A DNA stretch of 64,000 nt from Bacteroidales bacterium (GCA_024400665.1 JAKSML010000006.1:1-64000); one strand, 5' to 3'; counted from the stretch's first letter, positions 7,873-16,411 are shown. Program-made: numbers and translations. Notes: generated by a model from the sequence alone, not told the origin.

Positions 7873-9057
7873 TTAGAACAGCTCCACCGGGTCTAAACGG
7901 AAAAACTCCTCAATAGGGATACCATCGGCCCCGACCAGATAAATGGCTTCGGGGTGATACCTCTCTTCGAACCCTTTCATACCGCTCACATGGTTGGCCT
8001 TGCCGCTCTTCACCTCAATGCCGATTGTCGCGGTGCCACGTTGCAACACGAAATCGACCTCACGGCAGCCGTCGTTCCAATAATACAGCCTGTATCGACC
8101 CTTGTCGGCACAAGCCTGTAAGTGAGACCCTATCGCCGACTCAACCAAGCGTCCCCATAGGTTCGCGTCGGCTTGTGCCTGTACCAACGTCATGGGTATC
8201 TGTGCACTCACAAGAGCATTATTGTACACTTGGAATTTGGGTTTCGACGCACGCTGACGAATCATGTCACTCGAAAACTTTTCCAAGCCGCCAATCAGTC
8301 TTGCCGAGTCCAAAAGATTCAAATAGTTGCTCAGCGTCGTAAGGTTGCCCTTCTCGTTCAACTCACCTTGTATCTTGCTCAGCGATACTATCTGCGCCGA
8401 ATAGCGACATCCTATTTCAAATAATCTACGCAGCAGCGCGGGCTTATCTATTCGACTAAGCATCAGCACATCCTTGCTAATACTGGTTTCTATCATCGTG
8501 GTGGAGATATATTGCTTCCAGCGATTCTCATCACCGACCAGTTCCGCAGGCCCTGGGTAGCCGCCAAACCAAATATATTGGTCTGCGGTCCAGCCAAAAG
8601 CCTCGTTCATTTCAGCAAAAGACCAATGCGGGATGGGTATCACCTCGAACCTTCCTGCCAACGACTCCGTGAGCCCTTTTTGAATCAACAACGAAGAAGA
8701 GCCTAAGATGACCAACTTGATGTTTACTCCGTTGAATGTGTCCATATCCCACTCACGCTTCACCACCTCGCTCCAGTTGGCAATCTTCTGTGTCTCATCT
8801 ATCACCAATAGGAACCCTGCCTCTGCATTGTGCTTACGACATTCAATGCGGGCTTTGCTCCACAACGTTTTGAGCCATACGGTGCTGTCGCCTTCTATAT
8901 TATCAGCTGTCGCAAACAGATAAGGTATGTCCACCTCATGCAAAGCTTGAGTGATAAGCGTGGTCTTGCCCACTTGTCGGGGACCGAGAATGACTTGGAT
9001 GAATTTTCGTGGTTCAAGAATCCTACTCTTAATCGCTTGAAGATATTGCCTTTGCAT
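7873..9057 (-). CDS. AAA-family ATP-binding protein with DUF4143 domain
   Basis: A 394-residue cytoplasmic protein. The N-terminal AAA_14-type ATPase has a Walker A motif at about residues 25-32 (GPRQVGKT), Walker B with LLVIDETQKI near 104-113, and a sensor-like LVILGSSSLL. The C-terminal DUF4143 part (about 200-390) includes the nuclease-like stretch VDFVLQRGTATIGIEVKSGKANH. Members are widespread, often variable between strains, and their function is not settled; some authors suspect toxin-antitoxin-like or defence roles. Three 22-bp direct repeats lie directly upstream. The gene is a single unit between glmS and the oxidoreductase operon, and a short gene remnant lies after it. Confidence 0.88.
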   Translation of the reverse strand: MQRQYLQAIKSRILEPRKFIQVILGPRQVGKTTLITQALHEVDIPYLFATADNIEGDSTVWLKTLWSKARIECRKHNAEAGFLLVIDETQKIANWSEVVKREWDMDTFNGVNIKLVILGSSSLLIQKGLTESLAGRFEVIPIPHWSFAEMNEAFGWTADQYIWFGGYPGPAELVGDENRWKQYISTTMIETSISKDVLMLSRIDKPALLRRLFEIGCRYSAQIVSLSKIQGELNEKGNLTTLSNYLNLLDSARLIGGLEKFSSDMIRQRASKPKFQVYNNALVSAQIPMTLVQAQADANLWGRLVESAIGSHLQACADKGRYRLYYWNDGCREVDFVLQRGTATIGIEVKSGKANHVSGMKGFEERYHPEAIYLVGADGIPIEEFFRLDPVELF

Positions 9058-9073
9058 AACACATAAAGAATTT

Positions 9074-9125
9074 ATTAGGTATATCTAAATATTTTATTAG
9101 GAATACCTAATTATTTTATTAGGTA
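9074..9125. promoter_or_regulatory. three 22-bp direct repeats, candidate operator of the DUF4143 gene
   Basis: The word TTTATTAGG recurs exactly 22 bp apart, with ATTAGG at 9074, 9096 and 9118. The middle copy forms the palindrome ATTAGG-AATA-CCTAAT. The array ends 17 bp before the ATG at 9057 on the minus strand, so a bound protein would cover the promoter or ribosome binding site. Confidence 0.6.
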
Positions 9126-9143
9126 CGCTAAAACAAGTTGTAC

Positions 9144-9175
9144 AAAAGGGCCGCACAATATGATACGGCCCTTTT
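9144..9175. terminator. bidirectional hairpin terminator
   Basis: A 10-bp perfect stem (AAAAGGGCCG at 9144-9153 with CGGCCCTTTT at 9166-9175), with eight T after it on the plus strand and four T after it on the minus strand. It closes the oxidoreductase operon, which ends at 9249, and insulates the DUF4143 promoter. Confidence 0.85.
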
Positions 9176-9248
9176 TTTTATATGTTTTCTAATAATCTGT
9201 GACGTGATGCGGATATTGGCCACAACATCACTAATCACTTACAATATA

Positions 9249-9800
9249 TTAGAGAACCTGGACGGCTTCGATGAGACCCTTGCCGAGCTCGATAGCTTCC
9301 TCGTTCTGGGGAATGAGGTTGTGGTGACGCTCAGGGAGGGATTTCTCAAGACCCTTGTGGATGAATTCGCTTCCAACGATGGGTTTCAGTTTCAAGAAAC
9401 CACCGAGGACGACCATGTTGAAGACCTTGGAGATGCCCATTTCCTGAGCCTTCTCGGTAGCGGCGATCTTGTAGATGTTGATATCCTTGCGGGTAGGCTC
9501 CTTCGTGATTCCGTTGGGGTCGTAAATCAGCAGGCCGCCGGGCTTAACAGACTTCTCGAACTTGTCGAGCGACTGCTGGTTGAGCACGATAGCGGTGTCG
9601 TACTTGCTGATGATGGGCGAGCAGATACGCTCGTCGCTGACGATGACGGTCACGTTTGCGGTACCGCCGCGCTGCTCGGGGCCGTAGGAGGGCATCCAGC
9701 AGACTTCTTTATCTTCCATAACGCCAGAATAGGCAAGGATCTTACCCATGGAGAGGACGCCCTGGCCACCGAAACCGGCGATGATAATTTCTTCTGTCAT
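9249..9800 (-). CDS. 2-oxoacid:ferredoxin oxidoreductase, gamma subunit
   Basis: A 183-residue gamma subunit (pyruvate/ketoisovalerate oxidoreductase, catalytic domain). It begins with the typical IIIAGFGGQGVLSMGKILAYSG and contains WMPSYGPEQRGGTANVTVIV. With the alpha, beta and delta subunits upstream it forms a cytoplasmic complex that oxidatively decarboxylates a 2-oxoacid to acyl-CoA and reduces ferredoxin, or runs in reverse in anaerobes. It is the last gene of the operon, 93 bp after the beta subunit gene; that gap holds a heptamer array. The substrate (2-oxoglutarate or branched-chain 2-oxoacids) cannot be told from the sequence alone. Confidence 0.92.
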   Translation of the reverse strand: MTEEIIIAGFGGQGVLSMGKILAYSGVMEDKEVCWMPSYGPEQRGGTANVTVIVSDERICSPIISKYDTAIVLNQQSLDKFEKSVKPGGLLIYDPNGITKEPTRKDINIYKIAATEKAQEMGISKVFNMVVLGGFLKLKPIVGSEFIHKGLEKSLPERHHNLIPQNEEAIELGKGLIEAVQVL

Positions 9801-9822
9801 GATTGTAATGTTTTGTTTTTGT

Positions 9823-9894
9823 GTGACCAGTGATCAGTAATCCAACAAACGAAGTCGTATTGCCAGCTCACTGCTCACCATTCACAGTTCACTT
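9823..9894. repeat. heptamer array element between oxidoreductase genes
   Basis: Left arm of three heptamers (GTGACCA, GTGATCA, GTAATCC at 9823-9843), a core ending GTCGTATTGCCAG, and a right arm of four heptamers (CTCACTG, CTCACCA, TTCACAG, TTCACTT at 9867-9894). The right arm touches the stop codon of the beta subunit gene. The arms are roughly reverse complements. Confidence 0.75.
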
Positions 9895-10721
9895 TATTTA
9901 TTGACAACGGTTAAGGGTGCGGAAACCACGAGACGGTCAGCGGTGATGCCCTCGGCAATCTTGCCATCGACCTTGATGTCGCCCAGAGGATAGTTGGGGA
10001 ACATATTCTCTTCCATCCACTTGTTAGCCTGTACGGGGGTCATCTTCCAACCGCTGTTGCAGCTGCTGACGATCTCGACGAAGCTGAGGCCCTTCTTATC
10101 GCGCTGATTCTCGAAAGCCTTGCGGATAGCAGCCTTTGCCTTGCGGACGTTGGCGGGAGTATGGACGCTCTGGCGGGTCACATAGTAGGTGCCGGGCAGG
10201 GTGGCCAGCATCTCGGTGATACGCAGGGGATAGCCGTTGAGAGCAACGTTACGGCCGTAGGGCGTGGTAGCGCTCTTCATGCCCACGAGGGTGGTAGGAG
10301 CCATCTGGCCGCCGGTCATACCGTAGATACCGTTGTTGATGAACACCATCACGATGTTCTCGCCGCGGTTAGCAGCGTGGACGGTCTCGGCGGTACCGAT
10401 AGCAGCGAGGTCGCCATCGCCCTGATAGGTGAAGACGTAGCTGTCGGGGTTGAGGCGCTTGATAGCGGTAGCAACTGCTGGTGCACGACCGTGAGCTGCC
10501 TCTTCGAAATCAACATCGAAGTAGTTGTAGGCCATGACGGAGCATCCGACGGGGGAGACACCGATGGTCTTGTCTTGGATACCCATCTCGTCGATAACCT
10601 CGGCGATGATGCGGTGTGCGGTGCCGTGGCCGCAGCCGGGGCAGTAGTGCATAACGTTGTCGGTCAGCACTTTCGTTTTGGTATAAACCAGATTTTCAGG
10701 TTTTACTATATCGTTAGCCAT
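9894..10721 (-). CDS. 2-oxoacid:ferredoxin oxidoreductase, beta (TPP-binding) subunit
   Basis: A 275-residue thiamine-diphosphate-binding subunit. HYCPGCGHGTAHRI near the N-terminus is the family hallmark with a cluster-coordinating CxxC. The TPP motif GDGDLAAIGTAETVHAANR...INNGIYGMTGGQ lies at about residues 105-150. The start is set at the ATG of MANDIVKPENLVYTK at 10721; an in-frame ATG at 10790 would add 23 residues encoded by the heptamer array and is unlikely. It works with the alpha, gamma and ferredoxin-like subunits encoded in the same operon. Confidence 0.92.
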   Translation of the reverse strand: MANDIVKPENLVYTKTKVLTDNVMHYCPGCGHGTAHRIIAEVIDEMGIQDKTIGVSPVGCSVMAYNYFDVDFEEAAHGRAPAVATAIKRLNPDSYVFTYQGDGDLAAIGTAETVHAANRGENIVMVFINNGIYGMTGGQMAPTTLVGMKSATTPYGRNVALNGYPLRITEMLATLPGTYYVTRQSVHTPANVRKAKAAIRKAFENQRDKKGLSFVEIVSSCNSGWKMTPVQANKWMEENMFPNYPLGDIKVDGKIAEGITADRLVVSAPLTVVNK

Positions 10722-10740
10722 ATTATTCTTTATTTTTTTG

Positions 10741-10826
10741 TGACCTGTGTCCTGTGACCTGTGTCCTGACGATAGCAACAAGCCTATCATTTGTCAGTTC
10801 ACCGTTCACTGTTCACCGTTCACATA
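10741..10826. repeat. heptamer array element between beta and alpha subunit genes
   Basis: Left arm TGACCTGTGTCC repeated twice at a 14-bp distance. The right arm has four heptamers (TTCACCG, TTCACTG, TTCACCG, TTCACAT at 10799-10826) preceded by TTTGTCAG. It sits inside an operon, in the leader of the beta subunit gene. Confidence 0.75.
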
Positions 10827-10832
10827 TTTCAT

Positions 10833-11915
10833 TTACTTAATAATTTTCTCTTCAAGTGCTTCGAGAACCTCTTCGGGAGTGGGGATGATACCACCGAAGC
10901 GGCCGTAGTGCTCGATAGGAATCTGGCAGTTAGCAGCCAGCTTCACATCCTCGATCATCTGACCGGCGCTCATCTCTACGCAGAGCATACCCTTCACCTT
11001 CTTAGCCAGCTCAGCAACCTGCTTGGTGGGGAAGGGGAACAGGGTGATAGGACGGAGCAGACCAACCTTCAGGCCCTTGGCGCGTGCCAGCTCCATGCTC
11101 TTCATGCAGATACGGCTGGAAGTACCGTAAGCCACAAACACATAGTCGGCATCCTCGCAGTTCAGCATCTCATAGCGCACATCCTCTTCCTTCATCTGAG
11201 CGTACTTCTTCTGGAGCTTCTGGTTGAAGACCTCCTGGCGAGAAGACTCAAGCTCAAGGGAAGTGATGATGTTATGGTCGCGGGTAGCAGGCTTGCCCCA
11301 GCAGCCCCAAGGTGCGTGCTGACGACGCTCCTCCTCGGTCCAGCGAGGAATATAGTCGCGGGTGTAGCACTTCTCCATGCACTGGCCGATAGCGCCGTCA
11401 GTGAGGATCAGAACAGGGTTGCGATATTTGAAAGCGATATCCCAAGCGTCGAAAACAAAGTCATACATCTCCTGAACACTTGCGGGAGCCATGACGTACA
11501 GCTGATAGTCGCCGTGTCCGCCGCCCTTGGTGCTCTGGAAATAGTCGCTCTGTGCGGGCTGGATGGTGCCCAGGCCGGGGCCGCCGCGCATAGCGTTCAT
11601 CACCACGCAGGGAATTTCAGCACCAGCAATATAAGTCAGGCCCTCGCACATCAGCGAGATTCCGGGAGAAGAAGAAGAGGTGGCAACCTTCTTGCCAGTA
11701 GCAGCACCGCCATACACCATGTTGATGGAGGCAAGCTCCGACTCAGCCTGCAGCACCACCATGCCGGTAGTCTCCCAAGGCTTCTCGGCCATCAGCGTTT
11801 CCATAACTTCCGACTGCGGAGTGATAGGATAGCCGAAATAGCCGTCCGTACCGCTGGCAATCATAGCGCGGGCAATAGCCTCATTGCCCTTCATTAATTT
11901 CAGTTCTTTTGCCAT
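10833..11915 (-). CDS. vorB: 2-oxoacid:ferredoxin oxidoreductase, alpha subunit (VorB type)
   Basis: A 360-residue alpha subunit, similar to proteins named 3-methyl-2-oxobutanoate dehydrogenase subunit VorB in Bacteroidales. It starts KLMKGNEAIARAMIASGTDGYFGYPITPQSE. A pyrimidine-binding domain covers about residues 10-180 (LQAESELASINMVYGGAATG, MRGGPGLGTIQPAQSDYFQ), followed by a transketolase C-terminal-like domain (about 250-340). The activity is oxidation of a 2-oxoacid to acyl-CoA with ferredoxin as acceptor. In the operon it follows the ferredoxin-like delta gene by 21 bp. The name VorB rests on resemblance only; 2-oxoglutarate is an equally possible substrate. Confidence 0.9.
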   Translation of the reverse strand: MAKELKLMKGNEAIARAMIASGTDGYFGYPITPQSEVMETLMAEKPWETTGMVVLQAESELASINMVYGGAATGKKVATSSSSPGISLMCEGLTYIAGAEIPCVVMNAMRGGPGLGTIQPAQSDYFQSTKGGGHGDYQLYVMAPASVQEMYDFVFDAWDIAFKYRNPVLILTDGAIGQCMEKCYTRDYIPRWTEEERRQHAPWGCWGKPATRDHNIITSLELESSRQEVFNQKLQKKYAQMKEEDVRYEMLNCEDADYVFVAYGTSSRICMKSMELARAKGLKVGLLRPITLFPFPTKQVAELAKKVKGMLCVEMSAGQMIEDVKLAANCQIPIEHYGRFGGIIPTPEEVLEALEEKIIK

Positions 11916-11936
11916 GTTATTTTTCCTTTACTTTGT

Positions 11937-12155
11937 TTAACATTTGACTTTATAGACGGAGATGACGCCGTCGGGGCACACCATTGCGCAGCTCGCGCAA
12001 CCAATGCATTTGTCGTTTACGACATGGGTGTAGTTATAACCTTTGCCGTTTACATTCTTCGACAGCTCGATGCACTTCATCGGGCAGGCTTCGAGGCATA
12101 CGCCGCAGCCCTTGCAGTGCTCGGTATCGATTACGATTTGTCCTTTAAATGCCAT
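11937..12155 (-). CDS. 2-oxoacid:ferredoxin oxidoreductase, 2x[4Fe-4S] ferredoxin subunit
   Basis: A 72-residue ferredoxin-like delta subunit with two complete cluster motifs: CKGCGVCLEACPMKC at residues 14-28 and CIGCASCAMVCPD at about 50-62. It passes electrons from the TPP-binding subunit to soluble ferredoxin. First gene of the four-gene operon, whose promoter box lies 58-65 bp upstream. Gene order delta-alpha-beta-gamma is usual for this enzyme in anaerobes. Confidence 0.93.
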   Translation of the reverse strand: MAFKGQIVIDTEHCKGCGVCLEACPMKCIELSKNVNGKGYNYTHVVNDKCIGCASCAMVCPDGVISVYKVKC

Positions 12156-12212
12156 AATATTAGTTTTATATGATTAATACTTTATGTGAAATATATTCTA
12201 AAATCCGATTTG

Positions 12213-12220
12213 CAAAGATA
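12213..12220 (-). promoter_or_regulatory. -7 box (TATCTTTG) of the 2-oxoacid oxidoreductase operon
   Basis: Minus-strand TATCTTTGCA 58 bp before the ferredoxin-subunit start. No clear -33 TTG was found. Confidence 0.6.
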
Positions 12221-12391
12221 CGAATTATTTTTGACATGGCGAAATAAATCTTCAAAAAACATCACAACCCCCACACCCTCAGCCAATTATTTTATCACCC
12301 GCCCACCCCTTCCCACTCCCCTCCTCACCGCCGCCCCGCCCTCCCCGCCGCCCCTGCCACGCCACCCAAAGCCGCCCCGCCAAACAAAAAA

Positions 12392-12413
12392 GAGGACGAC
12401 TCACGTCGCCCTC
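12392..12413 (-). terminator. intrinsic terminator of the AT-rich operon
   Basis: On the minus strand GAGGGCGAC-GTGA-GTCGTCCTC pairs completely (one G-U pair) and is followed directly by six T. It lies about 130 bp after the last small gene at 12541, which supports minus-strand transcription of 12541-13854. Confidence 0.8.
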
Positions 12414-12540
12414 CCTGTCAAATTTAAATATATCATTAAGAAGTAATGCGTCACTTCACATTAGCACAAGCTCACCCTCACAACGCCCCGCCCCAGAACA
12501 TCCCCCGAGGACGGAACATCCGCAATAGCTGGATGTATTT

Positions 12541-12762
12541 TTATCTTTTAAATTTTGTTTTCCCACGTCTCGGACTCTTTGTTTTACGAGGTCTAGGCAA
12601 AACAGTAGGAGATTTTTTCCTAATAATTTCAATAGTTTCTTTTTCTGGTGGAAGCGGAGGTGCCATTCTGGGAGAGAAAGGTCCTATTGTAATCTTTTTA
12701 GGTGGCAGATTAGGTGGCAGAATTGGAGCCGAACTCTGAGTTTGGGTTGGTTTTTTTTTCAT
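12541..12762 (-). CDS. small basic proline-rich protein
   Basis: A 73-residue reading frame made almost only of Pro, Lys, Arg, Thr and Ser (MKKKPTQTQSSAPILPPNLP..., ending in a basic tail). No membrane segment, Cys or known domain. It starts 9 bp after the stop of the 165-residue membrane protein gene and is followed by an intrinsic terminator on the same strand, which argues for a real gene; low complexity argues for caution. The composition would suit a disordered protein that binds nucleic acid or a partner. Confidence 0.5.
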   Translation of the reverse strand: MKKKPTQTQSSAPILPPNLPPKKITIGPFSPRMAPPLPPEKETIEIIRKKSPTVLPRPRKTKSPRRGKTKFKR

Positions 12763-12771
12763 ATTTCTTAA

Positions 12772-13269
12772 TTAGTGATTAGCAAGATTAATGCATATCC
12801 ACATTCCATACAAAATAATCCCCAATGTAATCAATATAACACTTGCTAAAAATCTTAATTGGGAAACTTTTTGATTTTTGATAATATGTTTTTTGATATT
12901 TTCTATTTTTTTATCTGAGCCGCTTTCTGATAATTGACATATTTGTTCTAATATTTTTGCATTGTCATTAGATAGAAACAAATGGTGAATAATGCTAAGG
13001 ATTAAAGCCAAAACAAAACTCAACAATGCCCCAACAAATAACCATTCGTAACAGAATTCAGACTGTAATTTTATTCCTATTGTTCCAAGCATTATAGCAA
13101 TTGCACCCGTAGGAATAGTATAAAGCCTTTGGTCTAGTCTAATTTCTGAATCTTCTCTGGCTTTTTCTAACTCTTTGAAATAATCAGACCAATATTGTTT
13201 TTCATCTGCATTGCAGAACTTCCCCAGTTCCTCTACACTGTCAGACCCACTACGACTATGTTCTTCCAT
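12772..13269 (-). CDS. three-helix membrane protein of unknown function (AT-rich)
   Basis: A 165-residue protein. The N-terminal 50 residues are charged and helical (EKQYWSDYFKELEKAREDSE). Membrane segments lie at about 50-68 (IPTGAIAIMLGTIGI), 75-97 (LFVGALLSFVLALILSIIHHLFL) and 141-161 (FLASVILITLGIILYGMWICI), with an amphipathic helix (KIENIKKHIIKNQK) between the last two. Codon use is much more AT-rich than in the surrounding housekeeping genes, suggesting acquisition. The two-helix core after a helical N-terminus vaguely recalls SLATT-type membrane effectors, but no signature could be confirmed. It lies 18 bp after the secreted-protein gene at 13288. Confidence 0.7.
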   Translation of the reverse strand: MEEHSRSGSDSVEELGKFCNADEKQYWSDYFKELEKAREDSEIRLDQRLYTIPTGAIAIMLGTIGIKLQSEFCYEWLFVGALLSFVLALILSIIHHLFLSNDNAKILEQICQLSESGSDKKIENIKKHIIKNQKVSQLRFLASVILITLGIILYGMWICINLANH

Positions 13270-13287
13270 AATGTTTATTATTTAAGT

Positions 13288-13854
13288 TTATAAATCTTCA
13301 CCATGGGCCTTGTTATACTCATTGTCGTAATATATTACGATAAAATATTCCCCGAGGTCTTGAGATATCATGAACCAGACCGGTCTATTAAACATATCTA
13401 ATAAATTTCCGTCATCGGATAGTTGCAAGTAAGAGGCTTGATAACGTTTGTCATGCGCTGTCATTTCGTATGAAATATCTTCATCTTCGCTAATTTCATA
13501 ATCACCAACAAGGTCTTTGGGTCTATATTTACCATTCTTGGAAAACTGCCTGCACAAAGTATTGAAGCGTAATTTGATTTCCGTCTCACTATTTGTTCCT
13601 CTTGGATCATGAACCATAATACGCCACACTTTATTGTTATTCGTACCAATTAAAATATAGACATCTCTTCCATTAAATTCGCCCGCCAAATAATCATCTT
13701 TAGCATTGTAGGTGAAGCCTTTGGCTTTCAGCTTCTGTATCATTTCATTCTTCGTTCCATCCACAGGTATGCCGAGGAACTTCGTGACCTCTTTTTGTGC
13801 CGATACCGTAAAGGCAATCATCATTGTTAGTACGAGAGTGATAATCCTTTTCAT
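13288..13854 (-). CDS. secreted protein of unknown function
   Basis: A 188-residue protein with a Sec signal peptide (MKRIITLVLTMMIAFTVSAQ, cleavage after SAQ). The mature part starts KEVTKFLGIPVDGTKNEMIQ, which looks like the short LGIPVxGTKxEMIxKLKxKGF module found in many uncharacterised Bacteroidetes exported proteins. It lacks a lipobox and a T9SS domain, so it is probably periplasmic. First gene of the AT-rich three-gene operon, with a promoter box 105 bp upstream. Confidence 0.75.
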   Translation of the reverse strand: MKRIITLVLTMMIAFTVSAQKEVTKFLGIPVDGTKNEMIQKLKAKGFTYNAKDDYLAGEFNGRDVYILIGTNNNKVWRIMVHDPRGTNSETEIKLRFNTLCRQFSKNGKYRPKDLVGDYEISEDEDISYEMTAHDKRYQASYLQLSDDGNLLDMFNRPVWFMISQDLGEYFIVIYYDNEYNKAHGEDL

Positions 13855-13958
13855 ATCTTATCCTTTCTTTTTAGTTTCGTTCCTATTGTGTAGGCTCTAA
13901 AATTCATTGGGAACAAGCGTAGAGCCCGCCATAACCGCCCTCCCAAAATTTGACTTTG

Positions 13959-13966
13959 CAAAAGTA
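13959..13966 (-). promoter_or_regulatory. -7 box (TACTTTTG) of the AT-rich operon
   Basis: Minus-strand TACTTTTGCA fits TAnnTTTG. TTGCTGATGT lies 22 nt upstream, the same block that precedes the glmS box. Confidence 0.55.
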
Positions 13967-14453
13967 CGCATTTTTTCCAACACATCAGCAACTCACCGCA
14001 ATATTTAACAATATTTAATACCGATCCCATCCCTTCCGCCCCCTGCCTTAGCTCCTCCTCCCCCGCCGGCCCCGCTCCATTCTCAATTCTCAATTCTTAA
14101 TTCCCAATACTCCCATTCACAAAATCGATATGTCCCCAAACCGTCCCTCCTCAAGGGCATTTTTTAACAATTCCCTAAAAAAGAGTGTTGCCAAACTGCT
14201 GCCGTTCTGTGTCCGTTCTGCTTCCGCTCTGCTTCCGCTCCAAATGTTAAATGTTAAAGTCCCTCGTTCGAAACCATCAATAACACAATCGAAACCACCA
14301 ATAGCACCCCTCCAACCGCCCCTCCCAGCCCCCAAATCCACACCCCCCAATCCCCCACAAACCACCCCGTCCCGAGACTGCCAACAGCACTCCGCGACAC
14401 CCCCCTCCGAAAAATATTTGCCGCCATATTCCTCCTATGTCGTTTTTTTTTCG

Positions 14454-14461
14454 TAATTTTG
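14454..14461 (+). promoter_or_regulatory. -7 box (TAATTTTG) of parE
   Basis: Plus-strand TAATTTTGCAAC lies only 20 bp before the ATG at 14482, giving a very short leader of roughly 14 nt. A longer frame starting at 14437 would include the promoter itself and is rejected. Confidence 0.6.
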
Positions 14462-14481
14462 CAACGCCAAACTATATTGAC

Positions 14482-16407
14482 ATGGACACAGAAGAAGACA
14501 TCACCCTACCCCTCAGCAACGCCGCTAACTACGACGAAAGCAGCATTGTACACCTCGAAGACATGGAGCACATCCGTCTCCGCCCCGGCATGTATATCGG
14601 CAAGCTCGGCGACGGCTCCTCCCACGACGACGGCATATACGTCCTCATCAAAGAGGTCATCGACAACTCCATCGACGAGTTCGCCGCCGGCTTCGGCAAG
14701 CGCATCGACATGACCATCAATTTCGCCGAGCGCAAGGTCTCCATCCGCGACTACGGCCGCGGCATACCCCTCGGCGCCCTCGTCGAAGCCGTCAGCAAGC
14801 TCAACACCGGCGCCAAGTACGACAGCAAGGTCTTCCAAAAGTCCGTCGGCCTCAACGGCGTAGGCACCAAGGCGGTGAACGCCCTCTCCAGCTACTTCCG
14901 CGTCCAGGCCTTCCGCGACGGCAAAACCCGCTCCATCGAGTTCTCACAAGGCAGCCTCGTGGCCGACAGCGGCATCATCGACTACGTGCCCGACGACCCC
15001 TTCCTCGCCTCCGGCACCCTCATGGAGTTCATCCCCGACAGCAAACTCTTCGGCAACTTCCACTTCATCAACGAATACGTCGAAAGCCGCGTATGGAACT
15101 ACTGCTACCTCAACCGCGGCCTCTCTTTCTATTATAACGACAAGCGCTACTACTCCAAAAACGGCCTCCTCGACCTCCTTGAGCACAACATCGAAGGCGA
15201 GCCCCTCTACCCTATCATCCACATCAAGGACGAAGACTTCGAAGCCGCCTTCACCCACGTCAACGGACAGAGCAGCGACTACTACTACAGCTTCGTCAAC
15301 GGCCAGCACACCACCGAAGGAGGCACCCACCAGAGCGCCTTCCGCGAGGACTACGCCAAAGTAGTCAAGGAGTTCTACAACAAGAAAGAGTACGCCCCCG
15401 AGGACATCCGCCAGGGCCTCGTCTGCGCCCTCTGCATCCGCATACAGGAGCCCGTCTTTGAGGCACAGACCAAGACCAAGCTCGGCTCCACGCACCTCGC
15501 CCCCAACGCCGCCGACGGCAGCAACTCCAGCCCCGTCCTGAAGACCTACATCCTCGACATCCTCAAGCGCCACCTCGACAACTACCTCCACATCAACTCC
15601 GAGACCGCAGAGATACTCCTCGACAAGATCCAGCGCAACGAGAAGGAGCGCAAGAGCATCGCCGGCATCAAGAAACTGGCCAAAGAAAGCAGCAAGAAGG
15701 CCAGCCTCAACAACTCCAAGCTGCGCGACTGCCACGTCCACTACAACAGCAACCACGCCCGCCGTCTGGAAAGCACCATCTTCATCACCGAGGGCCTCTC
15801 CGCAAGCGGCAGCATCACCAAGAGCCGCGACGTCGAGACCCAGGCCGTCTTCAGCCTCCGAGGCAAGCCCCTCAACACCGTCTCCGTAGGCAAGGCCGAG
15901 GTGTATAAGAACGAAGAGCTCAACCTCCTCCACAACGCCCTCGATATCGACGACGGCATGGAGAACCTCCGCTACAACAACGTCGTCATCGCCACCGATG
16001 CCGATGTGGACGGCATGCACATCCGCCTCCTCCTCCTCACCTTCTTCCTCAAGTTCTACCCCGAGCTGGTGCGGCAAGGCCACGTCTATATCCTACAGAC
16101 CCCCCTCTTCCGCGTCCGCAACAAGCAGAAGACCACCTACTGCTACAGCGACGAGGAGCGTATCGATGCCATCAACAAGACCCCCAACCCCGAGATTACC
16201 CGATTCAAAGGTCTCGGCGAAATCTCGCCCGACGAGTTCAAAGGCTTCATCAACCAAGACATGCGTCTCGACCCCGTCCTCCTGCACAAGGATTTCGACA
16301 CCCAGGGCGTCCTCCGCTTCTATATGGGCCAGAACACCTCCCAGCGCCGCGACTTCATCATGCAGAACCTCCGCATAGAAGACGACGAAAACATCGTAGT
16401 AGCCTGA
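14482..16407 (+). CDS. parE: DNA topoisomerase IV subunit B (ATPase subunit)
   Basis: A 641-residue type IIA topoisomerase B subunit that supplies ATP for decatenation. The GHKL ATPase domain (about residues 25-240) shows [36 protein letters not shown] and [17 protein letters not shown] transducer domain follows, then TOPRIM with [12 protein letters not shown] near residue 435 and [16 protein letters not shown] near 510. The TOPRIM motif reads EGLSA rather than the common EGDSA; the catalytic Glu and the DxD are kept. The partner subunit gene parC is not downstream here: the next gene is convergent. Codons end almost always in C. The distinction from gyrB rests on length and the Bacteroidetes ParE-like C-terminus ([18 protein letters not shown]). 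Confidence 0.9.
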   Translation: MDTEEDITLPLSNAANYDESSIVHLEDMEHIRLRPGMYIGKLGDGSSHDDGIYVLIKEVIDNSIDEFAAGFGKRIDMTINFAERKVSIRDYGRGIPLGALVEAVSKLNTGAKYDSKVFQKSVGLNGVGTKAVNALSSYFRVQAFRDGKTRSIEFSQGSLVADSGIIDYVPDDPFLASGTLMEFIPDSKLFGNFHFINEYVESRVWNYCYLNRGLSFYYNDKRYYSKNGLLDLLEHNIEGEPLYPIIHIKDEDFEAAFTHVNGQSSDYYYSFVNGQHTTEGGTHQSAFREDYAKVVKEFYNKKEYAPEDIRQGLVCALCIRIQEPVFEAQTKTKLGSTHLAPNAADGSNSSPVLKTYILDILKRHLDNYLHINSETAEILLDKIQRNEKERKSIAGIKKLAKESSKKASLNNSKLRDCHVHYNSNHARRLESTIFITEGLSASGSITKSRDVETQAVFSLRGKPLNTVSVGKAEVYKNEELNLLHNALDIDDGMENLRYNNVVIATDADVDGMHIRLLLLTFFLKFYPELVRQGHVYILQTPLFRVRNKQKTTYCYSDEERIDAINKTPNPEITRFKGLGEISPDEFKGFINQDMRLDPVLLHKDFDTQGVLRFYMGQNTSQRRDFIMQNLRIEDDENIVVA

Positions 16408-16411
16408 ATGG

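Larger units (their letters stand above)
12156..12540. other. spacer with extreme C-rich, G-poor tract
   Basis: Apart from the promoter box at 12213 and a terminator near 12392, the stretch 12260-12385 is dominated by C with very few G. On the minus strand it has several GGGG/GGG runs separated by 1-5 bases and so could form G-quadruplexes. No protein-like reading frame or RNA gene was recognised. Confidence 0.6.
13855..14481. other. spacer with heptamer words and C-rich tract
   Basis: Contains divergent promoter boxes at 13959 (minus) and 14454 (plus). At 14079-14120 six consecutive heptamers occur (ATTCTCA, ATTCTCA, ATTCTTA, ATTCCCA, ATACTCC, CATTCAC). A strongly C-rich, G-poor stretch covers 14255-14415. 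Reading frames here look like composition artefacts. Confidence 0.6.

Noticed and set aside
12446..12739. 97-residue plus-strand frame opposite the Pro-rich protein
   Set aside because: The minus strand has operon context and an intrinsic terminator; the plus frame has neither promoter nor terminator.
14944..16083. 379-residue minus-strand frame within parE
   Set aside because: Acidic, Val/Gly/Glu-rich mirror of parE codons; no independent features.
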